A stretch of 64,000 bases of DNA, from NCBI RefSeq assembly GCF_902833085.1, contig NZ_CADFEB010000003.1, positions 372,001-436,000 of the forward strand, written 5' to 3'. The translations under genes and the position numbers were made by a program. The stretch comes from Burkholderia ubonensis. GTDB taxonomy: Bacteria > Pseudomonadota > Gammaproteobacteria > Burkholderiales > Burkholderiaceae. The notes below the pieces were generated by a model. That model saw only the letters and a program-made list of their open reading frames with translations. It had not been told where the DNA came from and searched no databases. Of this stretch, positions 1 to 8,349 are shown in pieces. Position 1 is the first letter of the stretch. The number at the start of each line of letters is the position of its first letter.

Positions 1-2
1 GC

Positions 3-98
3 GCGCATCCGGGCGCGATCGAGCGCAATCAGGAATTGGCCGACGCGCAGGCGTGGTCCCGGCGCCGGGATGAACGCAGCGAGCGCGACGATCGGTAG
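3..98 (+). CDS. C-terminal end of a gene that begins before the window
   Basis: An open frame runs from the window edge to a TAG stop at 96-98. It encodes about 31 charged residues ending in an Arg/Asp/Glu-rich tail. It lies 39 bases before a DUF3540 gene. In T6SS loading modules of this kind the gene upstream of DUF3540 is often a DUF2169 or pentapeptide-repeat protein. Too little remains to tell which, or to be certain that the frame is real. Confidence 0.35.
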   Translation, partial: AHPGAIERNQELADAQAWSRRRDERSERDDR

Positions 99-137
99 GA
101 CTTACTTGTTCGACCCGTCTTGAATCGAGGAGAGAAG

Positions 138-806
138 ATGCATTCAACAGTCGCAGAGCGGCCCGCCGGCGTTTCGCCCGCGACGCCGGAAACGGTGGCC
201 ACGATCGTCGACGTGTTGCCCGACGGAACGTTCGTCGCGGCATGCAGCGGCGCAAAGCTGCATTGCCGGCGCGCATTCAGTTGCCTTGTCGAACCCCGGC
301 CCGGCGATCGCGTCGCGATTTCGCGAGCGGACGAGCGAGGCGCGCATCCGACGTACGTGACCGCGATCCTCGAGCGTCCGGACGCGGACGGCGTGCACAT
401 CGTCGTCGACGGCGATCTCGTGCTGGAGTCGACGCGGGACGTCTGCGTGAAGAGCCGCGACGCGCTCCTGCTGCGAAGCGGCGAGCACGTGTCGATCAAG
501 ACGGCGCGGCTCGCGATGTCGGCGCAGGAGGCGTCGTTGTCGTCCGAGCGGGCGACGATGACGAGCGCGGAATTCCACGGCAGGGTCGGCAAGGTTCGGC
601 TGATCGGCAAGATCCTCGAGATGGTGATGGACCGCGTCGTCCAGTCCTGCCGCAGCAGCTTCCGCACGGTGGAATCCGTCGAGCACCTGCGCGCGTCGCA
701 TGTCGATCATGCGGCGACCGGGACCATGCGGCTGCATGCGAACACCACGTTGATCACGTCCGCGCAGCTTTCGAAGATCGATGCCGGACAGATCCATCTC
801 GGTTAG
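138..806 (+). CDS. DUF3540 domain protein (T6SS-associated)
   Basis: The product has 222 residues. I start it at the ATG at 138, which follows a GAGGAGAG ribosome binding site, and not at the in-frame start at 120. The family is recognised by overall sequence: a small N-terminal beta-rich part (about residues 20-60, with a PGDRVAI motif) and a middle stretch of alternating Ser/Arg-rich beta strands resembling VgrG/DUF2345 spikes. DUF3540 proteins sit next to DUF2169, pentapeptide-repeat and PAAR-like DUF4150 genes, and are thought to help assemble or load a T6SS tip. The DUF4150 gene follows after 12 bases, so the two are co-transcribed. The exact biochemical role is unknown. Confidence 0.8.
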   Translation: MHSTVAERPAGVSPATPETVATIVDVLPDGTFVAACSGAKLHCRRAFSCLVEPRPGDRVAISRADERGAHPTYVTAILERPDADGVHIVVDGDLVLESTRDVCVKSRDALLLRSGEHVSIKTARLAMSAQEASLSSERATMTSAEFHGRVGKVRLIGKILEMVMDRVVQSCRSSFRTVESVEHLRASHVDHAATGTMRLHANTTLITSAQLSKIDAGQIHLG

Positions 807-818
807 GAGGATGTATTC

Positions 819-1202
819 ATGTTTGTGAATTCGAGTGCGGACGGCAAGAACATGGCGACGAGCGTCAACCTGACGCCGCCGGCGGGCGTGACTGTCGGGT
901 ATCAGAACGTGGTGCAGCGTGCCGGCGCGGTGCCGAACGTGCCGAACGTGATGGTGGGCGGCGGCCCCGCTCACAATGCCGCGACGGTCACTCCGTCGTC
1001 GAGCGGCGACGCGGGCGGGGCGATGGGCGGTATCGTGTCGGGAACGGTAGAGGGGATGTCCCGCAATCCGCAGGGCTCGGCCAAGGTGATGCTGTCCGGC
1101 AGCCCGGTCACCCGGATGACCGACCCGACGCTGCAGAATACCGGCAATGCCAGCGGCGCGGGCACGTCGCCGAGCCAGAGGAAGGTGCTCGTGCTTTCAT
1201 GA
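819..1202 (+). CDS. DUF4150 PAAR-like T6SS tip protein
   Basis: This 127-residue protein starts behind a strong AGGAGG site at 806-811. It is Gly/Pro/Ser-rich, with the spacing typical of DUF4150 PAAR-like proteins: an N-terminal NVPNVMVGGGPAHN-type segment and a C-terminal PVTRMTDPT segment. PAAR proteins cap the VgrG spike and can carry effectors. No C-terminal toxin domain is fused here, so it is a bare tip. It belongs with the DUF3540 gene and is separate from the PAAR gene at 31856, so the region encodes two different tips. Confidence 0.8.
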   Translation: MFVNSSADGKNMATSVNLTPPAGVTVGYQNVVQRAGAVPNVPNVMVGGGPAHNAATVTPSSSGDAGGAMGGIVSGTVEGMSRNPQGSAKVMLSGSPVTRMTDPTLQNTGNASGAGTSPSQRKVLVLS

Positions 1203-1564
1203 GCCGGCTTGATAGCCGCATGCGAATTCCCGGCGTGTTTTAGCCAAGGGTTTACTGAAATATCGTTTCCAAATGGTTGATCTCGGCCAGGCCGATTGCC
1301 GTGTTCGAATCGGCTTGCATTCGTTGAGGGATCGCCTATTTTTAATTCCGTCTGCTCTGTCGATAAGACGTCGACCAGAACGATCAGAACAGGTCGAGTG
1401 AATAATTCCGTGGGAAATTCCATGCAATGAAGCTTGCGGCATCGCGGAAGAAAAAACGCACCCTCTGCAGACATTTCTAACGGCTGGTATTCCCTGTCCA
1501 CGCGACTTTTGATTCGGCATTCTTGCCGCCGCGGGATCGGCCATCAGCAACCATTGGAGGCGAT
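1203..1564. other. Intergenic region, 362 bases, no gene seen
   Basis: No convincing frame is present on either strand. The stretch is more AT-rich than its neighbours and contains an imperfect palindrome (AATTCC and GGAAATT arms near 1404-1420). It probably holds the promoter of the two-gene unit that begins at 1565, but I could not identify clear -35/-10 boxes. Confidence 0.4.
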
Positions 1565-1798
1565 ATGACGAAGCGAACCGAGCTGCAGGCGGAAGTCGTC
1601 CGTGCGCTCAACGAAAGCAATGCAGTCGACTTCGAAGCGCTGGGAACCATCATTGCCAAGTTCGGCCCTCGAGCGGCCGCCACCGGCGACGCGATCGGGC
1701 TGGTCATCAACTGGCGGCTGATCGATTTCTGCATCCCGCCCGAACCGTATCAACAGCAAATCATCGAGCGCGTAGCCGAGCGGGAAGTGAAAACCTGA
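1565..1798 (+). CDS. Small protein of unknown function (77 aa)
   Basis: I do not recognise this protein. The start is the ATG at 1565, eight bases after the run GGAGG at 1555-1559; an in-frame start at 1523 has no such site. The N-terminal half is a likely amphipathic helix (LQAEVVRALNES). The C-terminal half is Trp/Phe/Cys-containing (NWRLIDFCIPPEP), followed by a charged tail. There is no signal peptide or membrane segment. The next gene starts 3 bases after its stop, so the two are almost certainly translated from one message. It could be a small partner or a substrate of the 436-residue protein. Confidence 0.6.
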   Translation: MTKRTELQAEVVRALNESNAVDFEALGTIIAKFGPRAAATGDAIGLVINWRLIDFCIPPEPYQQQIIERVAEREVKT

Positions 1799-1801
1799 AC
1801 G

Positions 1802-3112
1802 ATGCGAGAGCACGCTCGCTCGCCCGACCTGGTCGGGCGAGTCCTCGATGCCCTGCACATTGCGGCGCGGATGCTTGCGTCGATCGATGACGCACGGCCC
1901 TCGCGCGGCGACGATCCGGGTATGCGTGGTTTTCAGGCAACCTACCGCGACAAGATCGTCGCGGAATCCGCGATGCTCGTTTTATGCGCGAAAGGGGCGG
2001 CAAATCACGATCGGCGAATATCGGAATGCATCGACGCCGTCATCGGCCCGATCCATCGCTTCGCGAGGAGCGAGCAGGTGGCGAGCGCGCTATGCGTCGA
2101 TCCGGGGCGGGCGCTGGAGCATGCGGTCGCGCACATCATTCTCGGCCGTCTGGGCTACCCGGATGCGAAGCTCGACCATCTGCTTTCGCTGTGCCACGCC
2201 GGCGGCGCGGCGGTGGGCCCGGAACGGCTGCCGCATCGGCAGCTGGAACAGCAGTGGCTTGCCCGCCTGTGGGGCGGCGCGCATCGGCCCGATCGCGGCG
2301 AGCGATCGATTCTCGTTCAATCGATGCTGGGCCGGACGCTCGACGCGTTCGGTTCGAGCCGGCTCGACGTTTATGCGTTCACGCATGCGCTGATGTACGC
2401 AACGGATTTTGGTGATCGCCGCCCGAGGCTGCCCCGCAAGTTGTCCGCGATTGTCCTCGATGCCGAGACCGCGCTTGCGTTCGCGCTCGACACCGATGAC
2501 CTGGATCTCGCGGCGGAGGTGCTGTTGACATGGCCCATGCTCGGTCTGCCGTGGAGCCCCACGGCCGTATTCGCGTTTCGGCGGCTCACCGCGGTGGCGG
2601 ACGAACGGGGGTTTCTGCCCGGCTATAACTTCGTTGCGGCCGAATACGACAAGCTGACGGGTGACGAGCAGCGGCAATATGCGCTCGTGACGTCGTATCA
2701 CGCAAACTATGTGATGGGATTCCTGTGCGCGTTGGCTTTGCGACGCGGCGGCACGTTACCCGATTCCGTGTACGCGGATCGGCGTTGTCGGGGTGCGGCG
2801 GCCGCTCTGATCGATCTCGTCGACGACACCGCCGAAACCCTTGGCTGGCGACGGCAGTTCGACACGCTCACGCCGGATGAACAGGATCGGGTCTCGCCAT
2901 TGTTGCTCGCCATCGTCCTCCGTCGAGCGAAGAACGGCGGCGATATGCGGGTGGTACGACATGCGCTGGCCGTCGCGGTCAAGCATGACCTGTGCGGTTC
3001 GCCGTCCGCCGTGCAGGCGGCTGCGTTGCTCCGCCGCGGGCAATTCCTGGTTGGTTACTTCGCGGATCGCGCGACCGAGCGTGGATCTGCCGCGTACGTT
3101 GCCGTCGAATAA
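1802..3112 (+). CDS. Unrecognised 436-aa helical protein
   Basis: The protein is soluble and predicted mostly alpha-helical, with no signal peptide or membrane segment. A notable central motif, HALMYATDFG (about residues 190-199), recalls DUF6895-type proteins found with secondary-metabolism genes. That link is a weak recollection and not an established assignment. Further blocks read LLTWPMLGLPWSP and YHANYVMGF. It is spaced 3 bases from the 77-aa gene and has no other partner. The regular helical content suggests a repeat scaffold or a helical-bundle enzyme; no catalytic motif is recognisable. Confidence 0.55.
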   Translation: MREHARSPDLVGRVLDALHIAARMLASIDDARPSRGDDPGMRGFQATYRDKIVAESAMLVLCAKGAANHDRRISECIDAVIGPIHRFARSEQVASALCVDPGRALEHAVAHIILGRLGYPDAKLDHLLSLCHAGGAAVGPERLPHRQLEQQWLARLWGGAHRPDRGERSILVQSMLGRTLDAFGSSRLDVYAFTHALMYATDFGDRRPRLPRKLSAIVLDAETALAFALDTDDLDLAAEVLLTWPMLGLPWSPTAVFAFRRLTAVADERGFLPGYNFVAAEYDKLTGDEQRQYALVTSYHANYVMGFLCALALRRGGTLPDSVYADRRCRGAAAALIDLVDDTAETLGWRRQFDTLTPDEQDRVSPLLLAIVLRRAKNGGDMRVVRHALAVAVKHDLCGSPSAVQAAALLRRGQFLVGYFADRATERGSAAYVAVE

Positions 3113-3845
3113 GACTCGGAATTCAAGACGTCGCACCGTCGCTCGTCTTTTGCTCACCGGCATCATGCGATGGCTTCGGCACTGTGGGTCCGGCCATCAC
3201 CCCGCGTTGACAAGGCCGATTCGTTGATCCAGTTTGCTGGATGACATGGACATTCCCACCAGGGTCGCGCGCCACATTCGTCGTTGCTCGATCAATCGCA
3301 GTGGACCGATCCCGAGTCTGGTTACGTGCGGCGCAACTTGCCGCCACCGGCATGGCCGCCGATTCACTATCGGCGACCGGCAAGGGGTGCCTTTGTTCCG
3401 CGGGCATTTTTCCGGTAGGTCCCCCTCGAGCCAGAATAGCTTTGCTTTGAGGTCCGGAATGAGATTCATTTAAATCAGTGAACTGCTGACTGCTTGCCCG
3501 CGGAATGCTTGTAAAGAAGCCCACCGACGGTTGTGACACGGGGTTGAAGGCCTTGAACAAAGTCGAAGAGGGTTTGCTACGGAACTGCCGTCAGGCCCAT
3601 CTACTGGAAGTTGACGCAGGCTGGTAGCATCCGTGCCAGCTAAACTATCTGACCTCGACCAACGGCTTGCTCGGGACCGTTTGGCGCTGTGCAGCCGGTC
3701 GGGTAAGGCGCGGAATTATGCGCGGAAGCGTACTCGCAATCGATCGGCCAACGACGTGACTGCGCTCCACGCGACCTTGTTCTGAGACCGATGCTTGGTG
3801 CGTCGCATCGGGTGCATGACTCGCGTGCGCACCGGAGAAGGGTTC
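3113..3845. other. Gene-poor stretch, 733 bases
   Basis: Several overlapping frames of 60-145 codons occur here on both strands, but none has a credible ribosome binding site, a family resemblance or normal codon use. A 7-bp stem with a 7-base loop lies at 3620-3640 without a T-run. The stretch may be decayed DNA separating the DUF4150 module from the T6SS operons. Confidence 0.4.
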
Positions 3846-4325
3846 TCACTGGGAGTCCTGATACGCGGGTGGGACATGGCTGGGGGCTAATGGTAATGGC
3901 GATTGCTTGGGGCTCGCGATGAACTGCGTCAGTCTTACCCAAGCGGACATGTAGTGGTGGGAGGGCAACGATGCAAGTTGGTAGTCGTGCTGTACCAGAA
4001 TCTGCTCGATCGCCGCGCAGCCTTCTTCGGGTAGGGGCCATCCTTCTTTGCGCTCGGGACGTGCCGTGCTTCGCTCAAGTGCGGCTTCGGCGTCCTGGAA
4101 AGCCTGTAGTCGCGCTGTGGCCGGATCATCGAGCAGAAACCAGGCGAGGTAGACAACCTTGAGCAGACAGCTCATCTGGTCGACGTTGCCACTTCCCGTT
4201 CGCATCGCCGCGGGAGCAAGGCGGTTCTCGAGTGATAGCGCGCGAACTTTCGAGATGGGAAATGGCAGCAGCATGTCGCGCGTCCGCGGTTTTCGGTGCG
4301 ACGGACGGGCGGAACTACGCGACAT
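3846..4325 (-). CDS. Probable phage-like/Fis-annotated small regulator
   Basis: The 159-residue frame starts at the ATG at 4325. The segment from about residue 18 (DMLLPFPISKVRALSLENRL) through a GSGNVDQMSCLLKVVYLAWFLL block to a HHYMSAWVRLTQFI block resembles a Burkholderia family of about 130-160 residues often labelled 'Fis family transcriptional regulator' and found near phage or mobile DNA. I see no clear C-terminal Fis helix-turn-helix, so the DNA-binding role is doubtful. It lies 136 bases downstream of tssE on the same strand but is not a T6SS core gene. The start is uncertain, since only a weak site precedes it. Confidence 0.5.
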   Translation of the reverse strand: MSRSSARPSHRKPRTRDMLLPFPISKVRALSLENRLAPAAMRTGSGNVDQMSCLLKVVYLAWFLLDDPATARLQAFQDAEAALERSTARPERKEGWPLPEEGCAAIEQILVQHDYQLASLPSHHYMSAWVRLTQFIASPKQSPLPLAPSHVPPAYQDSQ

Positions 4326-4461
4326 GGGACCGGTGTGACCTTGGAGACAACAGAAGATGTCGGATTGTATCGCGTGTCGATAATCAAAAATCCGGCCGGA
4401 TTCGTGCGGCGACTCCGCGCGGAATGGCGGTCCACATCGGTCCACACGCACGGTCGCCAAA

Positions 4462-4887
4462 TTAGCTGCGCTCCGGAATTCGGCGTTTCACCCACATACG
4501 GCCAGGCGGCTCGAAGTACGTGCCAAACCGCACAAGTCCGGCCTTCTTCAGATGGCACGTCATCTCGAAACTCACCAGCACACCGGGATCGTCGTTGTCG
4601 AGGATGTCGACGTCGATTGAGCGGATTCGCGGCTCATATTTCAAGAGGGTCGCCTCCATCTGCTGCTTGAGCATGTGGGCTGACGCGGGCAGCGCCTTAT
4701 AGATGTTCGTCAGGTCCGGCAGGCCATAGTCGGGGAGGTGCTTAAGTGCCCCAGCGCGTGTGTTCAGGATGCGCTGCACGTTCTGCTGCACGCTCATGCA
4801 CTCAAGCGTTCGATCGTCATAGGCGTCGAGCCGCTCACCACCGATCTGGCCGAGCAGCATGTCATAGAGGGAGGGGCCCGCCTGCAT
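4462..4887 (-). CDS. tssE: TssE, T6SS baseplate wedge protein
   Basis: This is a 141-residue homologue of phage T4 gp25, the wedge component that starts sheath polymerisation. It shows the family's N-terminal SLYDMLLGQI block, the SVQQNVQRILNTRAGALKHLPDYGLPD block (about residues 32-58) and the late beta-strand region with FEMTCHL. Length matches the family. The ATG at 4887 lies 15 bases downstream of the clpV stop, with a GAGG-type site, so it is the last core gene of the minus-strand operon. Confidence 0.93.
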   Translation of the reverse strand: MQAGPSLYDMLLGQIGGERLDAYDDRTLECMSVQQNVQRILNTRAGALKHLPDYGLPDLTNIYKALPASAHMLKQQMEATLLKYEPRIRSIDVDILDNDDPGVLVSFEMTCHLKKAGLVRFGTYFEPPGRMWVKRRIPERS

Positions 4888-4902
4888 AATCGCCTCTGTC
4901 TG

Positions 4903-7626
4903 TTACGCTGCGACGATGGCGGGAGCCGCCGTGCCTGCCGCGACGTCATCCCGATCGACGAAATCGAATGTCAGGTTGCCCTCGGCCGAGCTCGACAACA
5001 CGATCTTCGCGGGCGGGGCGCCGGCCGCCATGCGCACGAGCAACTCACGGGATACGGTGGGCAGGATGCGCTGATTGAGGAACGCATCGACGTTGCGCGC
5101 GCCAGACTCGCGCACAAGGCAAAGCTCCGCCATCGCTGTGATCAGCGACTCGTCGCACGCCAGCTCGACGTCGTGCTGCCGGTGCAGGCGATCGGCGACC
5201 TTAGCTAACTTGAGCCGCACGATCGACGCGAGCGCGGTGGCGTCGAGCGGCCGATAGACGAGTGACTGGAAGCGGGCCAGCAGGGCGGGCTGGAAGTGCG
5301 CCACCAACTGCGGATGGATGGCTTCGAGCAGCGCAGCCTGCGCGATGTCCGGATTGTCGGCTGTAACCTCGTCGATCTGGGCACTGCCGAGATTGGAGGT
5401 CATCAAGATCACGCAGTTGCGAAAGTCGATTTCTCGCCCTTCGCCGTCGCGCATCATGCCGCGGTCGAACACCTGATAGAACATGTCCAGTACGTCCCGG
5501 TGGGCCTTCTCGACCTCGTCGAGCAGCACGACGCTGTACGGACGCTGCCGTACGGCTTCGGTCAGGATGCCACCGCGGCCGTAGCCGATGTAGCCGGGCG
5601 GGGAGCCCTTCAGCTGCGAGACCGTGTGCGACTCCTGATATTCCGACATGTTGATCGTCGTGAGCGCCGCCTCCCCGCCGAACAGCAAGTCGGCCAGGGC
5701 CAGCGCCGTTTCGGTCTTGCCGACGCCCGATGTTCCCGCGAGCAGAAATACGCCGAGTGGCGCATGTTCATTTTTGAGACCCACCTTCGCGGTGCGCAGG
5801 CTCTCCGCGAGCGCAGCCAGCGCGTCGTCCTGCGCGACCACGCGCTTGGCCAACTGCTGTTCAAGGGTCAGCAGGCTCTGCAGTTCGTCCTCCATCAGGT
5901 TGCCGACCGGTACACCCGTCCATTCCGCGACGACGCGTGCGATCGCCGATGCGCCGACGTCCACGAAGACCAACGGCGTCTTGCCTTGCCGATCGGCAAG
6001 CCGGTGTTTTGCGTCGTCGAGCGGGTCGCGGTCGGGCGTCGAGCTGCCTTCACTGATTTTGGCCCGATGCTGGTGGACGATACGGACCAGTTCGAGTTCG
6101 CTGACATAGCGGGCCTGCAAGTCTGTCAGGTCGTCGCGAGCATCGGTCAACGCGCTTTCCAGCGCCACGCGCCGGGCCGCGACATCGTCGATGCCTGCCT
6201 GTGCGTCCGCGTCGAGCGTCGCCTGTTCCAGTTCAAGCGCGGAGACTGCGGCGCGTGCACGCTGCAGTTCTGCGGGCGGCGATTCCAGGCCCATGCGCAC
6301 GCGCGCGGCGGCCGTATCGATCAGGTCGACCGCCTTGTCCGGGAGTTGCCGGGCCGGGATGTAGCGGCGCGAAAGCTTGACGGCCGCGACGAGCGCCTCG
6401 TCAAGGATGTGCACGTTGTGGTACGTCGCATAGCGACTCTTCAGGCCCCGCAGCATCAGGCAGGCCGTGTCGTCGTCGGGCTCGTCGACCTTGATGATCT
6501 GGAAGCGGCGCTCGAGCGCGGCGTCGCGCTCAAAGAATTCCTTATACTCCGACCACGTTGTTGCCGCGATCGTGCGCAGTTCGCCGCGCGCGAGCGCGGG
6601 TTTGAGCAGGTTGGCGGCGTCAGCGCCGCCGGCGGAATTGCCGGCACCGATCAGCGTATGGGCTTCGTCGACGAAAAGAAGGATCGGCATGGGGGAGGCC
6701 TGCACTTCGTCGATCACGTTCTTGAGGCGCTGCTCGAATTCGCCCTTCACACCTGCACCGGCCTGCAGAAGACCGAGATCGAGCGTGAGAATGCGTACGT
6801 CACGAATGACGTTGGGCACACTCCCCTCGGCGACGCGCAGCGCGAGACCTTCGACGAGCGCGGTCTTGCCGACGCCCGGTTCACCAACGAGGATCGGATT
6901 GTTCTTGCGCCGGCGCGCGAGCACATCGACCATCTGCTGGATCTCGCGATCGCGGCCAAATACAGGGTCGATGTCGCCGCGGCGGGCCTTGTCGGTCAGA
7001 TCGATCGCAAAGCGGGCGAGAGCGCCGCCTTCGGCGGTTCGCAGGGGCGCAGACGTCGTTGTTGCAACGCGTGCGGCCGCCTCTTGGGTGTTGTCTCCGG
7101 CCGGGGCCGTCGCATTGTCATCCGTTCCGGCTTCGCTGCCTTCGCCGGACCGGCTCTCGCACGATCGATGGGCCAGGCGAGGCAGGAGCCGCTGGACCTG
7201 AGCGCTGCTGACGGACAGCAGCGGCCAGGCGTTCCGTGCGCGCAGCACATGGGGCGTGTCGACAATCGCTTGCAGCAGGTTGCCAGACCGGATGGGTGCA
7301 TCATCCGCCTTCGACGATGCGTGCATCCACGCATCCTGCAGCATGGTCGCCAGTTGCGGGGAGAGGGCGGGCTTGCCACGCAGGTTGCGGGGAAGGTGCT
7401 CGATCGCGGCGATCAGCGCATCCCAGACGGTGTCGATGCTGATCCCGTAGTGCAGCACTATCGCCGGAATGTCGCCGTCGCCCGCCTCGATTAGCTTGAG
7501 CAGCCAGTGTTCGACCGTGATTTCGTCCGCGAGACGCGTTTGGCAGAGGCTCACGGCCGCTTCGAGCGCCTTGGCGCAGTGCGGATTCAGCCGACGGAGC
7601 AGGTGAGTAGCGTCGCGCGGAGTCAT
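4903..7626 (-). CDS. clpV: ClpV (TssH), sheath-recycling AAA+ ATPase
   Basis: ClpV extracts and unfolds contracted TssBC sheath so that subunits can be reused. With the ATG at 7626 the protein has 907 residues, starting MTPRDATHLLRRLN, the usual ClpV N-terminus; an in-frame start at 7755 would add 43 non-conserved residues. Domains in order: Clp-N (about 10-160); first AAA+ with Walker A GEPGVGKT near residue 246 and Walker B LLFVDEAHT; a coiled-coil middle domain; second AAA+ with Walker A GTSGVGKT near residue 630 and Walker B VVLLDEVEK; and a C-terminal ClpB-like domain. Both ATP sites look intact. It lies between hcp and tssE. Confidence 0.95.
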   Translation of the reverse strand: MTPRDATHLLRRLNPHCAKALEAAVSLCQTRLADEITVEHWLLKLIEAGDGDIPAIVLHYGISIDTVWDALIAAIEHLPRNLRGKPALSPQLATMLQDAWMHASSKADDAPIRSGNLLQAIVDTPHVLRARNAWPLLSVSSAQVQRLLPRLAHRSCESRSGEGSEAGTDDNATAPAGDNTQEAAARVATTTSAPLRTAEGGALARFAIDLTDKARRGDIDPVFGRDREIQQMVDVLARRRKNNPILVGEPGVGKTALVEGLALRVAEGSVPNVIRDVRILTLDLGLLQAGAGVKGEFEQRLKNVIDEVQASPMPILLFVDEAHTLIGAGNSAGGADAANLLKPALARGELRTIAATTWSEYKEFFERDAALERRFQIIKVDEPDDDTACLMLRGLKSRYATYHNVHILDEALVAAVKLSRRYIPARQLPDKAVDLIDTAAARVRMGLESPPAELQRARAAVSALELEQATLDADAQAGIDDVAARRVALESALTDARDDLTDLQARYVSELELVRIVHQHRAKISEGSSTPDRDPLDDAKHRLADRQGKTPLVFVDVGASAIARVVAEWTGVPVGNLMEDELQSLLTLEQQLAKRVVAQDDALAALAESLRTAKVGLKNEHAPLGVFLLAGTSGVGKTETALALADLLFGGEAALTTINMSEYQESHTVSQLKGSPPGYIGYGRGGILTEAVRQRPYSVVLLDEVEKAHRDVLDMFYQVFDRGMMRDGEGREIDFRNCVILMTSNLGSAQIDEVTADNPDIAQAALLEAIHPQLVAHFQPALLARFQSLVYRPLDATALASIVRLKLAKVADRLHRQHDVELACDESLITAMAELCLVRESGARNVDAFLNQRILPTVSRELLVRMAAGAPPAKIVLSSSAEGNLTFDFVDRDDVAAGTAAPAIVAA

Positions 7627-7765
7627 GTAGATGCCTGGGTACAGAAAGGAGCGGGCCGCAATCATCGGCGCGGCTCGCTCCCGAGTAGAAAAAGGCCAGC
7701 CAGAATCGGTCAGGCTGGCAAAGGAACCACTGGAGGGACCGGCGGTTCCGACCATACGATAGGGA

Positions 7766-8251
7766 TCAGGAACGTTCGTTCCAGGTGTCCTTGTGGATGA
7801 TGTTGCCGTCCTTGTACGACCACGTGATCGTCTCGTAGCGCAGCTCGACGTTCTCGAGGTGGTTGTGCTTCTCGTAGTCCGGGTTCTTGATGTCGTACAT
7901 CACCGGATTCACAGCGACGATCTTCACGTTGTCGAGCTTCGTGTTGAAGTACTCCTTCTCCTTGCCCGCGTCGTCGATCTTGTACCACTTGATCTCGACC
8001 GACTTGAGCGTCTGACCGCTCGTTACCGCCTTGTACAGATACGGCGTCGACGCGTCCGTTTCCTTCGTTAGCGTGATCGGCTTGTGGACACGCGTGCCCG
8101 TCAGCTTGCCGGTGTTGCCGTCGGTCGGGATGTGCACGCCGTGATCGAACGCGACGAGCTCGACGCTGCCTTCACGGCCCTGAACCGTCACCGAACCCTT
8201 GATGTCGGCGCCGCCATCGTCCTTGAGCCACATATAGGCCGGAATCGCCAT
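7766..8251 (-). CDS. hcp: Hcp (TssD), T6SS tube protein
   Basis: Hcp hexamers stack to form the inner tube that is fired from the cell and can carry small effectors. The 161-residue sequence shows the family start AIPAYMWLKDDGG, a GSVELVAFDHGV core block and the C-terminal VELRYETITW strand. It has no C-terminal toxin extension. An AAGGAG site precedes the ATG at 8251. The 98-base gap to the upstream OmpA-like gene holds a short stem (7-bp arms at 8284-8290 and 8299-8305). This may tune hcp, which is normally made in great excess over its neighbours. Confidence 0.95.
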   Translation of the reverse strand: MAIPAYMWLKDDGGADIKGSVTVQGREGSVELVAFDHGVHIPTDGNTGKLTGTRVHKPITLTKETDASTPYLYKAVTSGQTLKSVEIKWYKIDDAGKEKEYFNTKLDNVKIVAVNPVMYDIKNPDYEKHNHLENVELRYETITWSYKDGNIIHKDTWNERS

Positions 8252-8349
8252 TGCTTCACTCCTTTATTACGTACTACTGAGATAGCCCGGAGCAGCCCCC
8301 GAGCTTAAGAATCCCAAAGCGGAATGCTTCAGGGGCCAAAGACTGATCT

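Noticed and set aside
3620..3640. Possible terminator hairpin in the gene-poor stretch
   Set aside because: The 7-bp stem has no T-run and no gene ending nearby on the right strand.
5296..7494. Long plus-strand open frame (about 730 codons) opposite clpV
   Set aside because: It mirrors the GC-rich clpV gene in antisense. It has no ribosome binding site, no domain and Arg/Ala/Gly-heavy composition typical of shadow frames.
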